Shown here piece after piece: positions 51,107 through 61,989 of a DNA stretch of 64,000 bases. The translations under genes were made by a program, and so were the position numbers. How positions within the stretch are numbered: position 1 is the stretch's first letter; each line of letters starts with the position of its first letter. The notes beneath the pieces were generated by a model. That model did not search any database. It was not told the origin of the DNA and worked only from the letters and a program-made list of their open reading frames with translations. The DNA comes from an uncultured Alphaproteobacteria bacterium (GTDB lineage Bacteria > Pseudomonadota > Alphaproteobacteria > RF32 > CAG-239): contig CAJTMA010000001.1 in assembly GCA_910577205.1 (NCBI GenBank), positions 124,001 through 188,000 of the forward strand, written 5' to 3'.

Positions 51107-51700
51107 TTATAACAACTTACGAGAATTCAGCGCCAGCTGTATTGTGCCTTCATCCATATAATCCAGTTCAGCACCCATCGGGATACCTTGAGCCAGGGTG
51201 GTGATTTTTACCCCGCTGTCTTTTAAGCGAGAAACCAGATAGTGGCAGGTTATCTGCCCGTCAACTGTTGCAGGAAGCGCCAGAATAATCTCCGACACTT
51301 CATCGCGCGCCACACGCGAGAGCAGGCTGTCAATATTCAAATCTTCAGGCGCAACGCCGTCCAATGCTGACAGAATACCGCCCAGCACATGGTATTTACC
51401 CTTAAAAAAGGATACTCTTTCCATCGCCCACAAATCTGCCACATCTTGAACAACGCATAATTGTCGGCCGTCACGCTTATCTGACGCGCAGACAGAACAA
51501 GGGCTTTGTGTATCAAAATTGCCGCAAATTTCGCAGGTTTGCACTTTTGTTGCCACCTCGTTAAGAGATTCAATCAGCGGCAAAAGCAGATTTTCGCGCT
51601 TTTTCAGCAATTGCAGCACAATCCGCCGGGCTGAACGCGTTCCCAGAGATGGCAGTTTGGCGATTTGTTTCGCCAGTTTTTCAATTTCTTTTCCGGCCAC
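51107..51700 (-). CDS. recR: Recombination protein RecR
   Basis: A 197-aa protein that, with RecO and RecF, loads RecA at gaps. The N-terminal HhH (LPSLGTRSARRIVLQLLKK), the zinc finger (CEICGNFDTQSPCSVC), the Toprim domain (LCVVQDVADLWAMER to YHVLGGILSALDGV) and the ring-forming C-terminus (ITTLAQGIPMGAELDYMDEGT) are present. It is the last gene of dnaX-ybaB-recR, a very common order. It starts 12 nt after ybaB. Confidence 0.96.
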   Translation of the reverse strand: MAGKEIEKLAKQIAKLPSLGTRSARRIVLQLLKKRENLLLPLIESLNEVATKVQTCEICGNFDTQSPCSVCASDKRDGRQLCVVQDVADLWAMERVSFFKGKYHVLGGILSALDGVAPEDLNIDSLLSRVARDEVSEIILALPATVDGQITCHYLVSRLKDSGVKITTLAQGIPMGAELDYMDEGTIQLALNSRKLL

Positions 51701-51712
51701 GGCTGTATTCTC

Positions 51713-52033
51713 TTAAAATGGCAGTTTCAGACCGCCCAGATTTAAGCCGCCGGTTACATCTTTCATGCCATCGGCCATAACCGTGTCAACTTTGGCGTGG
51801 GCATCATTATAGGCCGCCAAAATCAAATCTTCCAGAATGTCAACTTCTTCAGGGACAAGCAGGGATTTATCCAATTCTACTTTTTTAGCTTCAAATTTGC
51901 CGTTCAGGGTCACTTTAACCAAACCGCCGCCGCTTGTTCCGGTAATTTCCTGCTGCGCCAGTTTCTCCTGAGCTTCTTCCATTTTTTTCTGCATCATTTG
52001 CGCTTGTTTCATTATTCCCTGAATATTCATCAT
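51713..52033 (-). CDS. YbaB/EbfC nucleoid-associated protein
   Basis: About 106 aa. The N-terminal helix (MNIQGIMKQAQMMQKKMEEAQEKL) and the beta region 'VKVTLNGKFEAKKVELDKSLL' are typical of YbaB/EbfC, a dimeric DNA-binding, nucleoid-associated protein. The C-terminal 'GGLNLGGLKLPF' is like many alphaproteobacterial homologues. It lies between dnaX and recR, 2 nt after dnaX, which is the usual context. Confidence 0.94.
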   Translation of the reverse strand: MMNIQGIMKQAQMMQKKMEEAQEKLAQQEITGTSGGGLVKVTLNGKFEAKKVELDKSLLVPEEVDILEDLILAAYNDAHAKVDTVMADGMKDVTGGLNLGGLKLPF

Positions 52034-52035
52034 GT

Positions 52036-53754
<1,719 letters not shown>

Positions 53755-53773
53755 TAAAATTCTTCTTAAAAAA

Positions 53774-53864
53774 GGTGGAGGACGAATGACCTTAACCGCT
53801 TTCGTTACGGCTGCTTCCTTCCGGACCTGACCGGGTTGGCGAAGAGTTAACCCACCATCCTCCA
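53774..53864 (-). ncRNA. ffs: Signal recognition particle RNA (small, 4.5S type)
   Basis: The core GTCAGGTCCGGAAGGAAGCA followed by GCC is the conserved SRP domain IV loop. The 5' end GGAGGATGG pairs with the 3' end CCTCC, giving one long hairpin of about 91 nt, and the transcript ends in a T-tract (CCACCTTTTTT). It binds Ffh and FtsY for co-translational targeting. The position just before dnaX is usual in Alphaproteobacteria. Confidence 0.97.
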
Positions 53865-53966
53865 TAAATGTGATTTTCAGCCTTAAACGCCGGAAATCCT
53901 GACGGGATTAATATCGTTCATATCCGGCGATTTTTCAAGGAAAAAATCAATAATTAACACCTGAGC

Positions 53967-55433
53967 TTAATCAGGGACGACAATATTAAGCTTTTTCAGC
54001 CCTTCTTTGACGATTTCCCGCTCCTGCGCTCCCGGCACATAATCCAGCGGCTGGCTCTCTAACCCTAAAGGACGGCCGTAAATTAAGGTTTGGGCGGTGT
54101 TGGTATCTTTGCCGAAAATATGCGGCGCTTGATAGCCTGCTTCAGGAATAAAGCTATCAGCCATATCAGCGGCATCTCCAGCATTAAACTTTTTCGGCGC
54201 GTCATCAACAATTACGTCACCCGCCGGGCGGACTTCGACAATATCCAGGCTATGCTGGTTTTGACCGTTATCCAACAGGCGGAATGCGCCGTTAATTCCG
54301 ACATAGCCATCCGAATTGGCAATGGTTTCATTTAAATCGCCGCCGCTTTTCTTTGACAATGCCGAAGCCAAAGCCACGGCATCGTAGCCCATAGAATACA
54401 AGCTGCTGGGGCGCTCGCCGAACAGCTCGGTATATTTGTTGGCAAAATAGCCGCTATGCGACCGGGACAAAGCCGGATACCAAGCGCCCCGCAATGTGGA
54501 TTCCGTATTGAGGCGGGTGTTTTCCCACACTGATGTTCCTATAAACTTAACCTGTGGCGCATATACGTCATAGTAGCCAAACATTGCCACCGCAGCTTTT
54601 AACCCAGCGCCGGATTCAGGGATTAACACCGTGTCAAAATCAACTTCGCCCAATGTATCGGTCTTGTTCAGGCGTTCCAGCACTTTTGCGGCAGAACCGT
54701 CACCGGCAGCCGCTTTGTTTTTTAAGCCGGCTTTCAGGTTTTGCAGGCGGCCGGTTCGCGTATTATAATCCGACATTTGTTTGGTTACGGCAGAAAAGTC
54801 GGTTGTTCCCGGCGTATAAAAGCCGATACGGGTAATTTTAACGCCGTTTTTAGCCGCAGATTTTACAGCGGCGCGGGCAACGGCTATTCCGGTTTTGTTA
54901 TCGGGAATCAACAAGGCAAAACGGGAGCGCCCCTGCGCAGCGGTATAAGAAATTATGCGGTCGACCTGTTCTTCGACCATCAGCCCTAACGTATAAATTC
55001 CCGGCTGAAGCACATTAGAACCGGTGTTAAACGCAATGACCGGAATGTTGTGGGATTTGGCCTGTTCCGCAACAGCTTCAACCGATGAGCTTTTTAACGG
55101 GCCGATAATCAACTTGCTTTTTTGGTTAATTGCATTGGCAACGGCAACCCTCGCCCCTTCCGGCGTACCCTTGGTGTCATAATATTGCAGAATCAGATTA
55201 GGTTCGCGGACATCTTCCAAGGCTATCATGGTCGCATTTTTTAAGCCGTTCCCCTGCCGAGCCGCATCCCCGCTCAAGGGCAGCAAAACGCCGACGCGGA
55301 AATTGCCGTCCGTTCCCAGATTAACTTCGCTGATTTCGGTAGAGGACACATCGGCACCGCCATTGGTGCTGACCGTTGTCCGGCAGCCGGCAAGCAGCCC
55401 GAAGGCTATTAGAAAACTTATTTTTTTTAACAC
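53967..55433 (-). CDS. LpoA-like lipoprotein (penicillin-binding protein activator)
   Basis: About 488 aa from the GTG at 55433, which gives the lipoprotein signal MLKKISFLIAFGLLAGC (Cys lipidated). The ORF extension to 55679 is antisense to rsmI and is rejected. The mature part is a periplasmic-binding-protein-like (type I) domain: RVGVLLPLSGDAARQGNGLKN, LIIGPLKSSSVEAVAEQAK, IPVIAFNTGS. It matches the YraM/LpoA C-terminal domain. The position, divergent to rsmI and near yraN, is the classical context. It probably activates PBP1A-type synthases (inference); a PBP1A gene is at 41.2 kb. Confidence 0.85.
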   Translation of the reverse strand: MLKKISFLIAFGLLAGCRTTVSTNGGADVSSTEISEVNLGTDGNFRVGVLLPLSGDAARQGNGLKNATMIALEDVREPNLILQYYDTKGTPEGARVAVANAINQKSKLIIGPLKSSSVEAVAEQAKSHNIPVIAFNTGSNVLQPGIYTLGLMVEEQVDRIISYTAAQGRSRFALLIPDNKTGIAVARAAVKSAAKNGVKITRIGFYTPGTTDFSAVTKQMSDYNTRTGRLQNLKAGLKNKAAAGDGSAAKVLERLNKTDTLGEVDFDTVLIPESGAGLKAAVAMFGYYDVYAPQVKFIGTSVWENTRLNTESTLRGAWYPALSRSHSGYFANKYTELFGERPSSLYSMGYDAVALASALSKKSGGDLNETIANSDGYVGINGAFRLLDNGQNQHSLDIVEVRPAGDVIVDDAPKKFNAGDAADMADSFIPEAGYQAPHIFGKDTNTAQTLIYGRPLGLESQPLDYVPGAQEREIVKEGLKKLNIVVPD

Positions 55434-55506
55434 TTGCAATTTATCCCAAAATAGAAAATCATATACCAAAGAAACTAGCTTAAAAATTTTTGAATGTAAA
55501 GTACAG

Positions 55507-56346
55507 ATGATGAAAAACGGCTTATATATCGTGGCAACACCTATCGGCAATTTGGCGGATATTTCAGCCAGAGCCAAAGAGGTTTTGGCTGAGGCAGACG
55601 CAATTGCCTGCGAAGACACCCGCGTGACCCGCAAACTATTTTCCCTTTTGGGGTTAAGCGCCGCAAAGCCCTTTATCACCTGCCAGGATCACAATGAAGA
55701 ACAACAGGCGCAATCCCTTATTGATTTGGTCAAGGAAGGAAAAACGCTGGCGCTTGTCAGCGATGCCGGATCCCCGCTGATTTCTGACCCGGGGTATAAG
55801 CTTATCCGCCGCTGCCGCGAGCAAGGCGTTAAAGTCTGGACAGTGCCGGGCTGCTGCGCGGTTATATCCGCCTTGCAATTATCCGGTTTGCCAACCAACC
55901 GCTTTATGTTCGCCGGTTTTATCCCTAATAAAGATAAGGCCAGATCAGACCTTTTCAATGAGCTGAAGAATATTAACACAACCCTGGTATTTTATGAAAC
56001 AGCCCCGCGAATTGTTAAGACGCTTACGGCGGCGGCCGGCGTCTTCGGCAACAGAGAAATTGCCGTTGCCCGGGAAATCACCAAACTATACGAAGAATGT
56101 GTCAATGGCACGGCGGAAGAGCTTATTGCCCATTTTGAAGAAAATCCGCCCAAAGGGGAGATGGTGCTGATGGTTGCGCCGCCGGAAGAGATTGACCGCG
56201 AAAAGATTGATACTGACGCTTTGCTGCGGGAGAAACTTGGCCTGATGCCATTAAAAACCGCCGTCAAGGAAGTGGTGGAACAGACAGGCCTGAACAAAAA
56301 TGATGTTTATGCGCAAGCTTTGAAAATTAAAAATGAAAACCTGTAA
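55507..56346 (+). CDS. rsmI: 16S rRNA 2'-O-methyltransferase RsmI
   Basis: About 279 aa. It methylates the 2'-OH of C1402 in 16S rRNA. The tetrapyrrole-methylase fold shows in GLYIVATPIGNLADISARA, ACEDTRVT, LALVSDAGSPLISDPGY, VPGCCAVISALQLSGLP and FYETAPRI. The start is 55507 or 55510 (two adjacent ATG codons). The long ORF upstream overlaps the LpoA-like gene in antisense. yraN overlaps the 3' end by 14 nt. Confidence 0.95.
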   Translation: MMKNGLYIVATPIGNLADISARAKEVLAEADAIACEDTRVTRKLFSLLGLSAAKPFITCQDHNEEQQAQSLIDLVKEGKTLALVSDAGSPLISDPGYKLIRRCREQGVKVWTVPGCCAVISALQLSGLPTNRFMFAGFIPNKDKARSDLFNELKNINTTLVFYETAPRIVKTLTAAAGVFGNREIAVAREITKLYEECVNGTAEELIAHFEENPPKGEMVLMVAPPEEIDREKIDTDALLREKLGLMPLKTAVKEVVEQTGLNKNDVYAQALKIKNENL

Positions 56347-56683
56347 AACCGGAAAATTTGCCGAGCGGTTGGCGTGTTTATATCTGTTTTGCAAAGGCTA
56401 CAACATTGTCGCCCGCAATCAGATAACAGGAAAAGGAACAGGCGCAGGAGAGGTTGACATTGTTGCCCGCAGAGGCAAAACCTTGGTTTTTATTGAAGTG
56501 AAGAAAAGGCAAAACGGCGAAAAAGCCGCTTATGCTATTTCCGAGCAGCAGAAAGCGCGAGTTCGCCGGGGTGCGGAAGCTTTTCTTAACCGTCATCCGG
56601 AACTGCAAAATTCAGATATTCGTTTTGATGCAGTTTTAGTGGTTTTTCCTTTTTCGTTTACTCATATAAAAAATGCTTTCTAA
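56333..56683 (+). CDS. YraN family (UPF0102) nuclease-like protein
   Basis: A 116-aa protein of the YraN family with an endonuclease-like fold. The GEVDIVARRGKTLVFIEVKKR segment carries the Asp and ExK residues of restriction-endonuclease-like proteins. It overlaps rsmI by 14 nt and is translated with it. The biological role is uncertain, although the rsmI-yraN linkage is widely conserved. Confidence 0.92.
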   Translation: MKTCKTGKFAERLACLYLFCKGYNIVARNQITGKGTGAGEVDIVARRGKTLVFIEVKKRQNGEKAAYAISEQQKARVRRGAEAFLNRHPELQNSDIRFDAVLVVFPFSFTHIKNAF

Positions 56684-56876
56684 AAACCAACAAAAATACA
56701 ACCTATGAGAGCAAAATAAAATATTCCAAAAAAGTATAAACAAGCGTGAGCATGACTTACACCCCTGTTTGGTTAGCTTGTTGATATAATTTTCTTTTTC
56801 AATTCTAAGTTAATTCCCTATTTTTTCTAAATATTGTACTTATATTAGAGGTTAGTCATATAGAAAGGATAAAACC
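56684..56876. other. AT-rich intergenic region
   Basis: About 190 bp. A TATAAT-like box lies near 56783 (GATATAAT), but no convincing -35 element was found. Nothing else is seen. Confidence 0.4.
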
Positions 56877-57341
56877 ATGATTGTCACAAGTTCTGCAATT
56901 CAAAATGGCTATTTTAACGACAAATACGGCAAAAGAGGAACAGAAATTATAAAGAAAATACCTCTCGTTTCCTTTCCGTTCACTATCAGCGAAGCGCCGG
57001 AAGGCACAAAATCTTTTGCCTGGCTTCTGGAAGATGAAGACGCTATTCCTGTTGCCGGTTATTCGTGGATTCACTGGATGGCGGTTAATAACACCTGTCC
57101 CGATGTGCCAGAAGATTACAGCCGGGAGGCCACCGATATTGTTCAAGGCATAAACAGCTGGAATAAAATCGGTTATGGCGGAATGACCCCGCCCAACAAA
57201 ACGCACCGTTATGATTTGCACGTTTATGCGTTGGATACGGAATTAGACCTTAAACCGGGATTTAGAATCGAAGATTTCTATCGGGCTGTCGATAAGCATA
57301 TGCTTGCCAGCTATACGCTAAGCGGAAAATATACCTATTAA
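56877..57341 (+). CDS. YbhB/YbcL-family (PEBP) protein
   Basis: A 154-aa phosphatidylethanolamine-binding-protein family member. The SFAWLLEDEDA and WIHWMAVN segments, GYGGMTPPNKTHRYDLHVYALD, and the terminal HMLASYTLSGKYTY match the bacterial YbhB-type proteins, which are cytosolic and of unclear role. AGAAAGGA SD. Its 3' end overlaps cvpA by 4 nt on the other strand. Confidence 0.9.
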   Translation: MIVTSSAIQNGYFNDKYGKRGTEIIKKIPLVSFPFTISEAPEGTKSFAWLLEDEDAIPVAGYSWIHWMAVNNTCPDVPEDYSREATDIVQGINSWNKIGYGGMTPPNKTHRYDLHVYALDTELDLKPGFRIEDFYRAVDKHMLASYTLSGKYTY

Positions 57342-58084
57342 TCCAAGCTGTTTTCAATCAAACGGTCAAGATTAATCCGTTCGCTGCTATTGTAGCCGTC
57401 AAAGTTTTCTTGAATTTTTTCAGGCTGTTTGGCGGTTTCTTTTGCTTTTTTGGATTTAACCTGAGGCTGAGCCAGCTTTTCAAACAATTCATCAGCGTCA
57501 TTTGATTTTTTAGGCGCTTCTTTTTCTTCGGCTTTTTTATCTTCCTCTTCAACCGTTTTGCCGCTGACTTCTGCAGCCTTATTGCGAATGGTATCCAAGG
57601 TTTCTTTCGGAATCAGGTTTTCAATCGGTTTGGCAAATTCGCCGGCCAGTTGGAAATAGCGGGAGTTTTTAAAGGTTTCCGGCTGGCGGTCTTTAGGCAT
57701 CATCCAGCTGATGAGAATGTTTAGCAGAATAACCAGTAAAAAGGCGCGCATAATGCCAAAAAACAAGCCCAAAACCCGGTCAACCGAGCTTAACTTGCTG
57801 GAACGGACTTTACCGACAATATTTCCGGTCAGCAAAATCCAGATTACCATAAATAAAATCAAGATAAAAATAGACGTAACAACGCCGGCAATCATCCCGT
57901 TGGAGATATATTCGCGGGTTATCGGCGTGAAAACCGGCAGCAGATAGATGATGGCGGCAGAACCAAGCACCCAGCCGATAATCGACAGCACTTCTTTTAT
58001 CAAACCGCGGCTTAAGGCTATCAGCGCCGATAAACCAAGGATGATTAAGATAATAATATCAAGATTATTCAAAGGCTGAGACAT
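57338..58084 (-). CDS. CvpA-family membrane protein
   Basis: A 248-aa inner-membrane protein with four hydrophobic helices (about 9-30, 33-52, 64-88 and 106-130) and the 'SRGLIKEVLSIIGWVLG' and 'DRVLGLFFGIMRAFLL' motifs of CvpA. The cytosolic C-terminal tail is long, charged and Lys/Glu-rich. CvpA is linked to colicin V production and envelope integrity; the exact role is not known. It lies 9 nt after radA, and purF, which often follows, is absent here. Confidence 0.9.
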   Translation of the reverse strand: MSQPLNNLDIIILIILGLSALIALSRGLIKEVLSIIGWVLGSAAIIYLLPVFTPITREYISNGMIAGVVTSIFILILFMVIWILLTGNIVGKVRSSKLSSVDRVLGLFFGIMRAFLLVILLNILISWMMPKDRQPETFKNSRYFQLAGEFAKPIENLIPKETLDTIRNKAAEVSGKTVEEEDKKAEEKEAPKKSNDADELFEKLAQPQVKSKKAKETAKQPEKIQENFDGYNSSERINLDRLIENSLD

Positions 58085-58093
58085 TTTTCTATC

Positions 58094-59464
58094 CTAGTTA
58101 AACCAATTAATTAAGCGTTGGACATTGCCGATTTCGTAACAGGTCATATCCAAACTGTGTTTCTTTTCTTTGCTGTGGGTCGGCGGCGTAATAGCGCTGG
58201 CGAATCCTAATTTATGCGCTTCCTTTAACCGTGAATTAGGCTGGCTGACGGCGCGGATTTCGCCAGATAAGCCGATTTCTCCAAAAATAACCGTATCTGC
58301 CGGCAGCGGCTTGTTTGTCAAAGAAGAGATTACAGCCATCGCAACCGCCAAATCTGCCGCCGGTTCAGAAATTTTCAGCCCTCCGGCAATATTCAGGTAA
58401 ACATCCTGCGAGCTTAAATTCATGCCGCAGCGGGCTTCCAGAACAGCCAAGACCATTGCCAGACGGTTGGAATCCCAGCCGACGACAGCACGTTTCGGAC
58501 TGGCGTATCCCGTGGGACTGACTAGAGCCTGGATTTCTACCAAAACCGGGCGCGACCCTTCTATTCCAGCAAAAACGCAAGAGCCGGAAATGTTTCCCTG
58601 ACGTTCGGCCAAAAACAGCGCCGACGGATTTTCGACTTCTACCAATCCTTGATCCTGCATTTCGAAAACGCCGATTTCATCCGTTGCGCCATAACGGTTT
58701 TTAACCGCGCGCAAAATACGGAAATGGTGGCCGCGTTCACCCTCAAAATAAAGCACCGTATCAACCATATGCTCCAGAACACGCGGGCCGGCAATTGCCC
58801 CCTGTTTGGTAACGTGCCCGACTAAAAACAAGGCAAAGCCCTTTTTCTTAGCCAGTTTAATCAGCTCATAGGCGCAGGCACGCACTTGAGATACGCTGCC
58901 GGGGGTGGATTCAACTTCATCCAAATACATGGTTTGAATCGAATCGATAATCACCACTGCGGCGTTTGATTCCTCCAGAGTGGTGATAATATCCTTTACG
59001 CTGGTGGCGCTGGTTAATTTGACCGGAGATTGCTCAAGTTGTAAGCGTTTGGCACGAATCCGCACCTGATCAATCGCTTCCTCTCCGGAAATGTAATAAC
59101 ATTCTGGATGTGACGGCAGATTTGAAATGCTGGCACAGGCTTGAAGCAATAACGTTGATTTGCCGATGCCGGGATCGCCGCCGACTAAAATGGCTGAACC
59201 AGGAACTAAGCCGCCACCGCAGACGCGGTTTAATTCTCTAATGCCTGTTACCAGGCGGGTTAAGGCTTCCTGTGAACCGCTAAGAGGAACAAAGTCCAAC
59301 ATACGCCCTTTCTTTTTCGGGGTCAGGTTAGAAAAACCTTCGCCGCCGACTTTTTCCTCCATAATGGTATTCCATTCGCCGCAGGCATCGCATTTGCCCT
59401 GCCATTTGGGATAAACAGCGCCGCAGCCTTGGCATACAAATTCACTTCCGCCTTTTTTTGCCAT
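58094..59464 (-). CDS. radA: DNA repair protein RadA
   Basis: A 456-aa RecA-like ATPase that helps branch migration in recombination. The zinc finger is CQGCGAVYPKWQGKCDACGEW (Cys 11, 14, 25, 28). Walker A is GGDPGIGKST (about 95-104), the KNRYG motif is the family's KNRFG with Tyr, and the C-terminal Lon-like domain is present. It is next to cvpA and mlaF; the order radA-cvpA is usual. Confidence 0.96.
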   Translation of the reverse strand: MAKKGGSEFVCQGCGAVYPKWQGKCDACGEWNTIMEEKVGGEGFSNLTPKKKGRMLDFVPLSGSQEALTRLVTGIRELNRVCGGGLVPGSAILVGGDPGIGKSTLLLQACASISNLPSHPECYYISGEEAIDQVRIRAKRLQLEQSPVKLTSATSVKDIITTLEESNAAVVIIDSIQTMYLDEVESTPGSVSQVRACAYELIKLAKKKGFALFLVGHVTKQGAIAGPRVLEHMVDTVLYFEGERGHHFRILRAVKNRYGATDEIGVFEMQDQGLVEVENPSALFLAERQGNISGSCVFAGIEGSRPVLVEIQALVSPTGYASPKRAVVGWDSNRLAMVLAVLEARCGMNLSSQDVYLNIAGGLKISEPAADLAVAMAVISSLTNKPLPADTVIFGEIGLSGEIRAVSQPNSRLKEAHKLGFASAITPPTHSKEKKHSLDMTCYEIGNVQRLINWFN

Positions 59465-59465
59465 T

Positions 59466-60230
59466 TTAGACCTCTACTTTAATCGGTCCTTGAGAACAGC
59501 CGTTGATAAACTGGCGGACGTAAGGATTATCCGTTTTATCCATCTCTTTGACAGTGCCCTGCCAAATGATTTTTCCTTTATAAAGCATAGCGATTTTATC
59601 GGCAATCTTACGCGCCGAGGCCATGTCATGGGTAATTGTCAGCGCAGTCGCTCCCAGCCCTTTAACGGATTCAATAATTAAATCATTAATCACATCAGAC
59701 ATAATCGGATCAAGGCCGGTGGTCGGTTCATCAAAAAAGATGATTTCAGGACGAGTGGCAATCGCCCGGGCCAAACCAACGCGTTTCTGCATACCGCCGG
59801 AAAGTTCGGAAGGCGATAAATCGGCAACATCAGGCGCTAAACCAACTTGGCGCAAAACGCGAACAGCTTCGTTTTTTGCCTGTTTTTTAGGCATATCGCG
59901 GTTTTCAATCAGTCCGAATGCGACATTTTGCCAAACACTCAAGCTGTCAAACAATGCGCCTCCCTGAAAAAGCATTCCCATTTTGGTATGCATGGCTTCA
60001 ACCTGTTTGCGCGGCGCGCCGACAACTTCGTCGCCGTCAATTTTAATTGACCCGCTGTCAGCATTCAGTAAACCCTGAATACATTTAATCAACACGGATT
60101 TACCGGTACCAGACCCACCGATAACCACCAGAGATTCCCCGCGTTTGATATCAAGGTCAATGCCGTCTAAAACGACTTTTTTACCAAAAGCTTTAGAAAG
60201 ATTGCGGATTTCAATTTTATTATCATTCAT
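59466..60230 (-). CDS. mlaF: ABC transporter ATPase, MlaF-like
   Basis: A 254-aa ATPase of the Mla phospholipid-transport system that keeps outer-membrane asymmetry. Walker A is GGSGTGKS (about 38-46), the signature is LSGGMQKRVGLARA, Walker B is IIFFDEPTTGLDP. Its partner permease MlaE lies 18 nt upstream in the operon. The substrate-binding MlaD and the rest are not in the window. The assignment rests on the MlaE neighbour and MlaF-like sequence. Confidence 0.9.
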   Translation of the reverse strand: MNDNKIEIRNLSKAFGKKVVLDGIDLDIKRGESLVVIGGSGTGKSVLIKCIQGLLNADSGSIKIDGDEVVGAPRKQVEAMHTKMGMLFQGGALFDSLSVWQNVAFGLIENRDMPKKQAKNEAVRVLRQVGLAPDVADLSPSELSGGMQKRVGLARAIATRPEIIFFDEPTTGLDPIMSDVINDLIIESVKGLGATALTITHDMASARKIADKIAMLYKGKIIWQGTVKEMDKTDNPYVRQFINGCSQGPIKVEV

Positions 60231-60248
60231 TTTCTGTCTTCCTTTTGC

Positions 60249-61040
60249 TTATTTGGTAAAGAACATACCGGTAATGATGTAGTTGAAAATCAAAATCAAG
60301 ATGGATGAAGCGACCACGGCGTTGGTCGTTGCTTCACCCACGCCCTGAGCACCACCTTTGGATTTATACCCGTTGTAGCAGCCCATCAAAGCAATAATAA
60401 AGCCGAATACAGCCCCCTTGGTGACACCGGTAATAATATCAATTGCCTGCAATTCATTAATCGTAGAATTGATATAGTTGGCCGGGTTAAAACCCAACTG
60501 ATAAATAGAAACGACATAACCGCCGAAAATGCCGATAACATCGCCAATCAAAACCAGTAAAGGCAGCACAATCAAACCGGCAAGCAAGCGCGGAGCAACC
60601 AGATATTTAAACGGATTGGTCGATAATGTTACCAAAGCGTCAATCTGCTCGGTGACGCGCATTGTTCCGATTTCAGCTGCCATCGCCGCACCAATTCGCC
60701 CGGCAACCATCAAACCGCAGAATACCGGCGCTAATTCCCGCGTAACGGAAATCAGCACAACGGAAGCCACCGCGCTTTCTGCACCAAAGCTGGAAAAACC
60801 GGAATAGGTTTGCAGAGCAATTACCATACCGGCAAAGATTGTGGTCAGCGCAACAACCGGAAGCGAATAAAAGCCAATGTCTAAAAACTGGCGGCCAACC
60901 AGCTTCAGATAAAACGGCGGTGTGACCGTATGATACAGCGCCTGCGCAATAAACAGTGACAATTGGCCGAGGCGGGACACAAATGTTACCAGCGGTTTAC
61001 CGAGTTTTCGTAAAAAATTTTCAACGATATTTCCAGACAT
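60249..61040 (-). CDS. mlaE: ABC transporter permease, MlaE-like
   Basis: A 263-aa inner-membrane permease (about five membrane helices) of the MlaE family. The segments IALQTYSGFSSFGAESAVASV, LAPVFCGLMVAGRIGAAMAAEIGTM and VTEQIDALVTLSTNPFKYLVAPR are strongly conserved family motifs. It transports phospholipids between the membranes, with MlaF. It heads the mlaE-mlaF pair. The gene before it on this strand is hprK, 64 bp away. Confidence 0.92.
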   Translation of the reverse strand: MSGNIVENFLRKLGKPLVTFVSRLGQLSLFIAQALYHTVTPPFYLKLVGRQFLDIGFYSLPVVALTTIFAGMVIALQTYSGFSSFGAESAVASVVLISVTRELAPVFCGLMVAGRIGAAMAAEIGTMRVTEQIDALVTLSTNPFKYLVAPRLLAGLIVLPLLVLIGDVIGIFGGYVVSIYQLGFNPANYINSTINELQAIDIITGVTKGAVFGFIIALMGCYNGYKSKGGAQGVGEATTNAVVASSILILIFNYIITGMFFTK

Positions 61041-61103
61041 GGGATATTTCTTTCGTAGATTAATCTGATTTTGCGCACATCTTAGAGCTTTTAAGCTGAA
61101 AAA

Positions 61104-61532
61104 TCAACCGGCTTCTGATTTTTCATCACAAGCTAAAGTTAATTTATGAGCCGCGGACAATTCAAAGGGATAAAGTTTTATTTTTTTTACGGGATACCCA
61201 CAGATAAGCGTTGTTTCCGGCGCAGGCAAGCGCTCGATTTCCGCCAGGGAGGAAACCAATTCCGCAACAAGAAAGACTTCTGTTTCAGCTTGTGCCGGAG
61301 GGGTGACAATCCCAACGCCCCGCACTTCCAACAATCCTTTGATTGTTTCGGGACAAGAGGCAACCGGCCGGTTTGCCCCGCGGCGGATATCCGTGCGGTC
61401 ATCAGCAATCAGAACAGCCCCTTTTTCTAAAATCATCCGCAAGGCCAAATCTGATTTGCCGCTGCCGGAAGCGCCGGTCAAAAGTATTCCCCGGTTATTC
61501 AGCGCAATACAGGTCGCGTGGATGTTTTCCAT
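61104..61532 (-). CDS. hprK: Short HPr kinase/phosphatase (alphaproteobacterial type)
   Basis: A 142-aa one-domain HprK. The N-terminal 'NIHATCIALNNRG', Walker A 'GASGSGKSDLALRM' (20-28), 'DRTDI' and 'LLEVRGVGI' (the HprK signature) are visible. It lacks the N-terminal domain of Gram-positive HprK, as is usual in Alphaproteobacteria. It would phosphorylate HPr (12743-13021) at Ser50. It lies 1 nt after tsaE, not beside ptsH, unlike many relatives. Confidence 0.88.
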   Translation of the reverse strand: MENIHATCIALNNRGILLTGASGSGKSDLALRMILEKGAVLIADDRTDIRRGANRPVASCPETIKGLLEVRGVGIVTPPAQAETEVFLVAELVSSLAEIERLPAPETTLICGYPVKKIKLYPFELSAAHKLTLACDEKSEAG

Positions 61533-61533
61533 A

Positions 61534-61986
61534 TCAGGCCTTCAATTTTTCAAAACGCGCCAAGCGTTTGGCATCAGAGCAATCCAAAGTTATTTTACGC
61601 CCTGAATTTTCCGGCGTGATGGTTATCTTAAGACAGCCGCGCGGAATGTATCCGCCCATTTTTTCCGGCCACTCAATCAAACAAACGCCGCTGTACATGG
61701 CTTCCTCAATGTTCAGTTCAAAAATTTCCTCCGCTGATTTCAGACGGTAAAGGTCATAGTGAAAAATTTCAAACTCCGGAGCATCATAAGTTTGCAGCAA
61801 GGTAAAGGTCGGGCTGGGCACATCTTCTACCGCCGTCAAAGACTGAATAAAAGCTCTTGCCAAAACAGATTTTCCCATGCCTAATGTGCCATATAAGGCA
61901 AAAACATCTCCGGTTTGGGCAACAGAGGCTAATTTTACAGCCAAATCAGCCGTTGCCTGCTCGTCGGGGCAAATAAATTCCAACAT
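61534..61986 (-). CDS. tsaE: tRNA threonylcarbamoyladenosine biosynthesis protein TsaE
   Basis: A 150-aa ATPase of the TsaBDE complex, which adds threonylcarbamoyl to A37 of tRNAs reading ANN codons. Walker A is GTLGMGKS (33-40), with VPSPTFTLLQTYDAPEFEIFHYDLYRL and the LIEWPEKMGGYIP segment. Length is typical. It lies between the SNase-like gene and hprK, 3 nt from the former; tsaE-hprK linkage is common in this class. Confidence 0.93.
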   Translation of the reverse strand: MLEFICPDEQATADLAVKLASVAQTGDVFALYGTLGMGKSVLARAFIQSLTAVEDVPSPTFTLLQTYDAPEFEIFHYDLYRLKSAEEIFELNIEEAMYSGVCLIEWPEKMGGYIPRGCLKITITPENSGRKITLDCSDAKRLARFEKLKA

Positions 61987-61989
61987 TCT

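Noticed and set aside
53755..53865. N-terminal extension of DnaX
   Set aside because: The extra codons are the SRP RNA gene read in frame.
55434..55679. Longer N-terminus of the LpoA-like protein
   Set aside because: It is antisense to the start of rsmI; the GTG at 55433 gives a proper lipoprotein signal.
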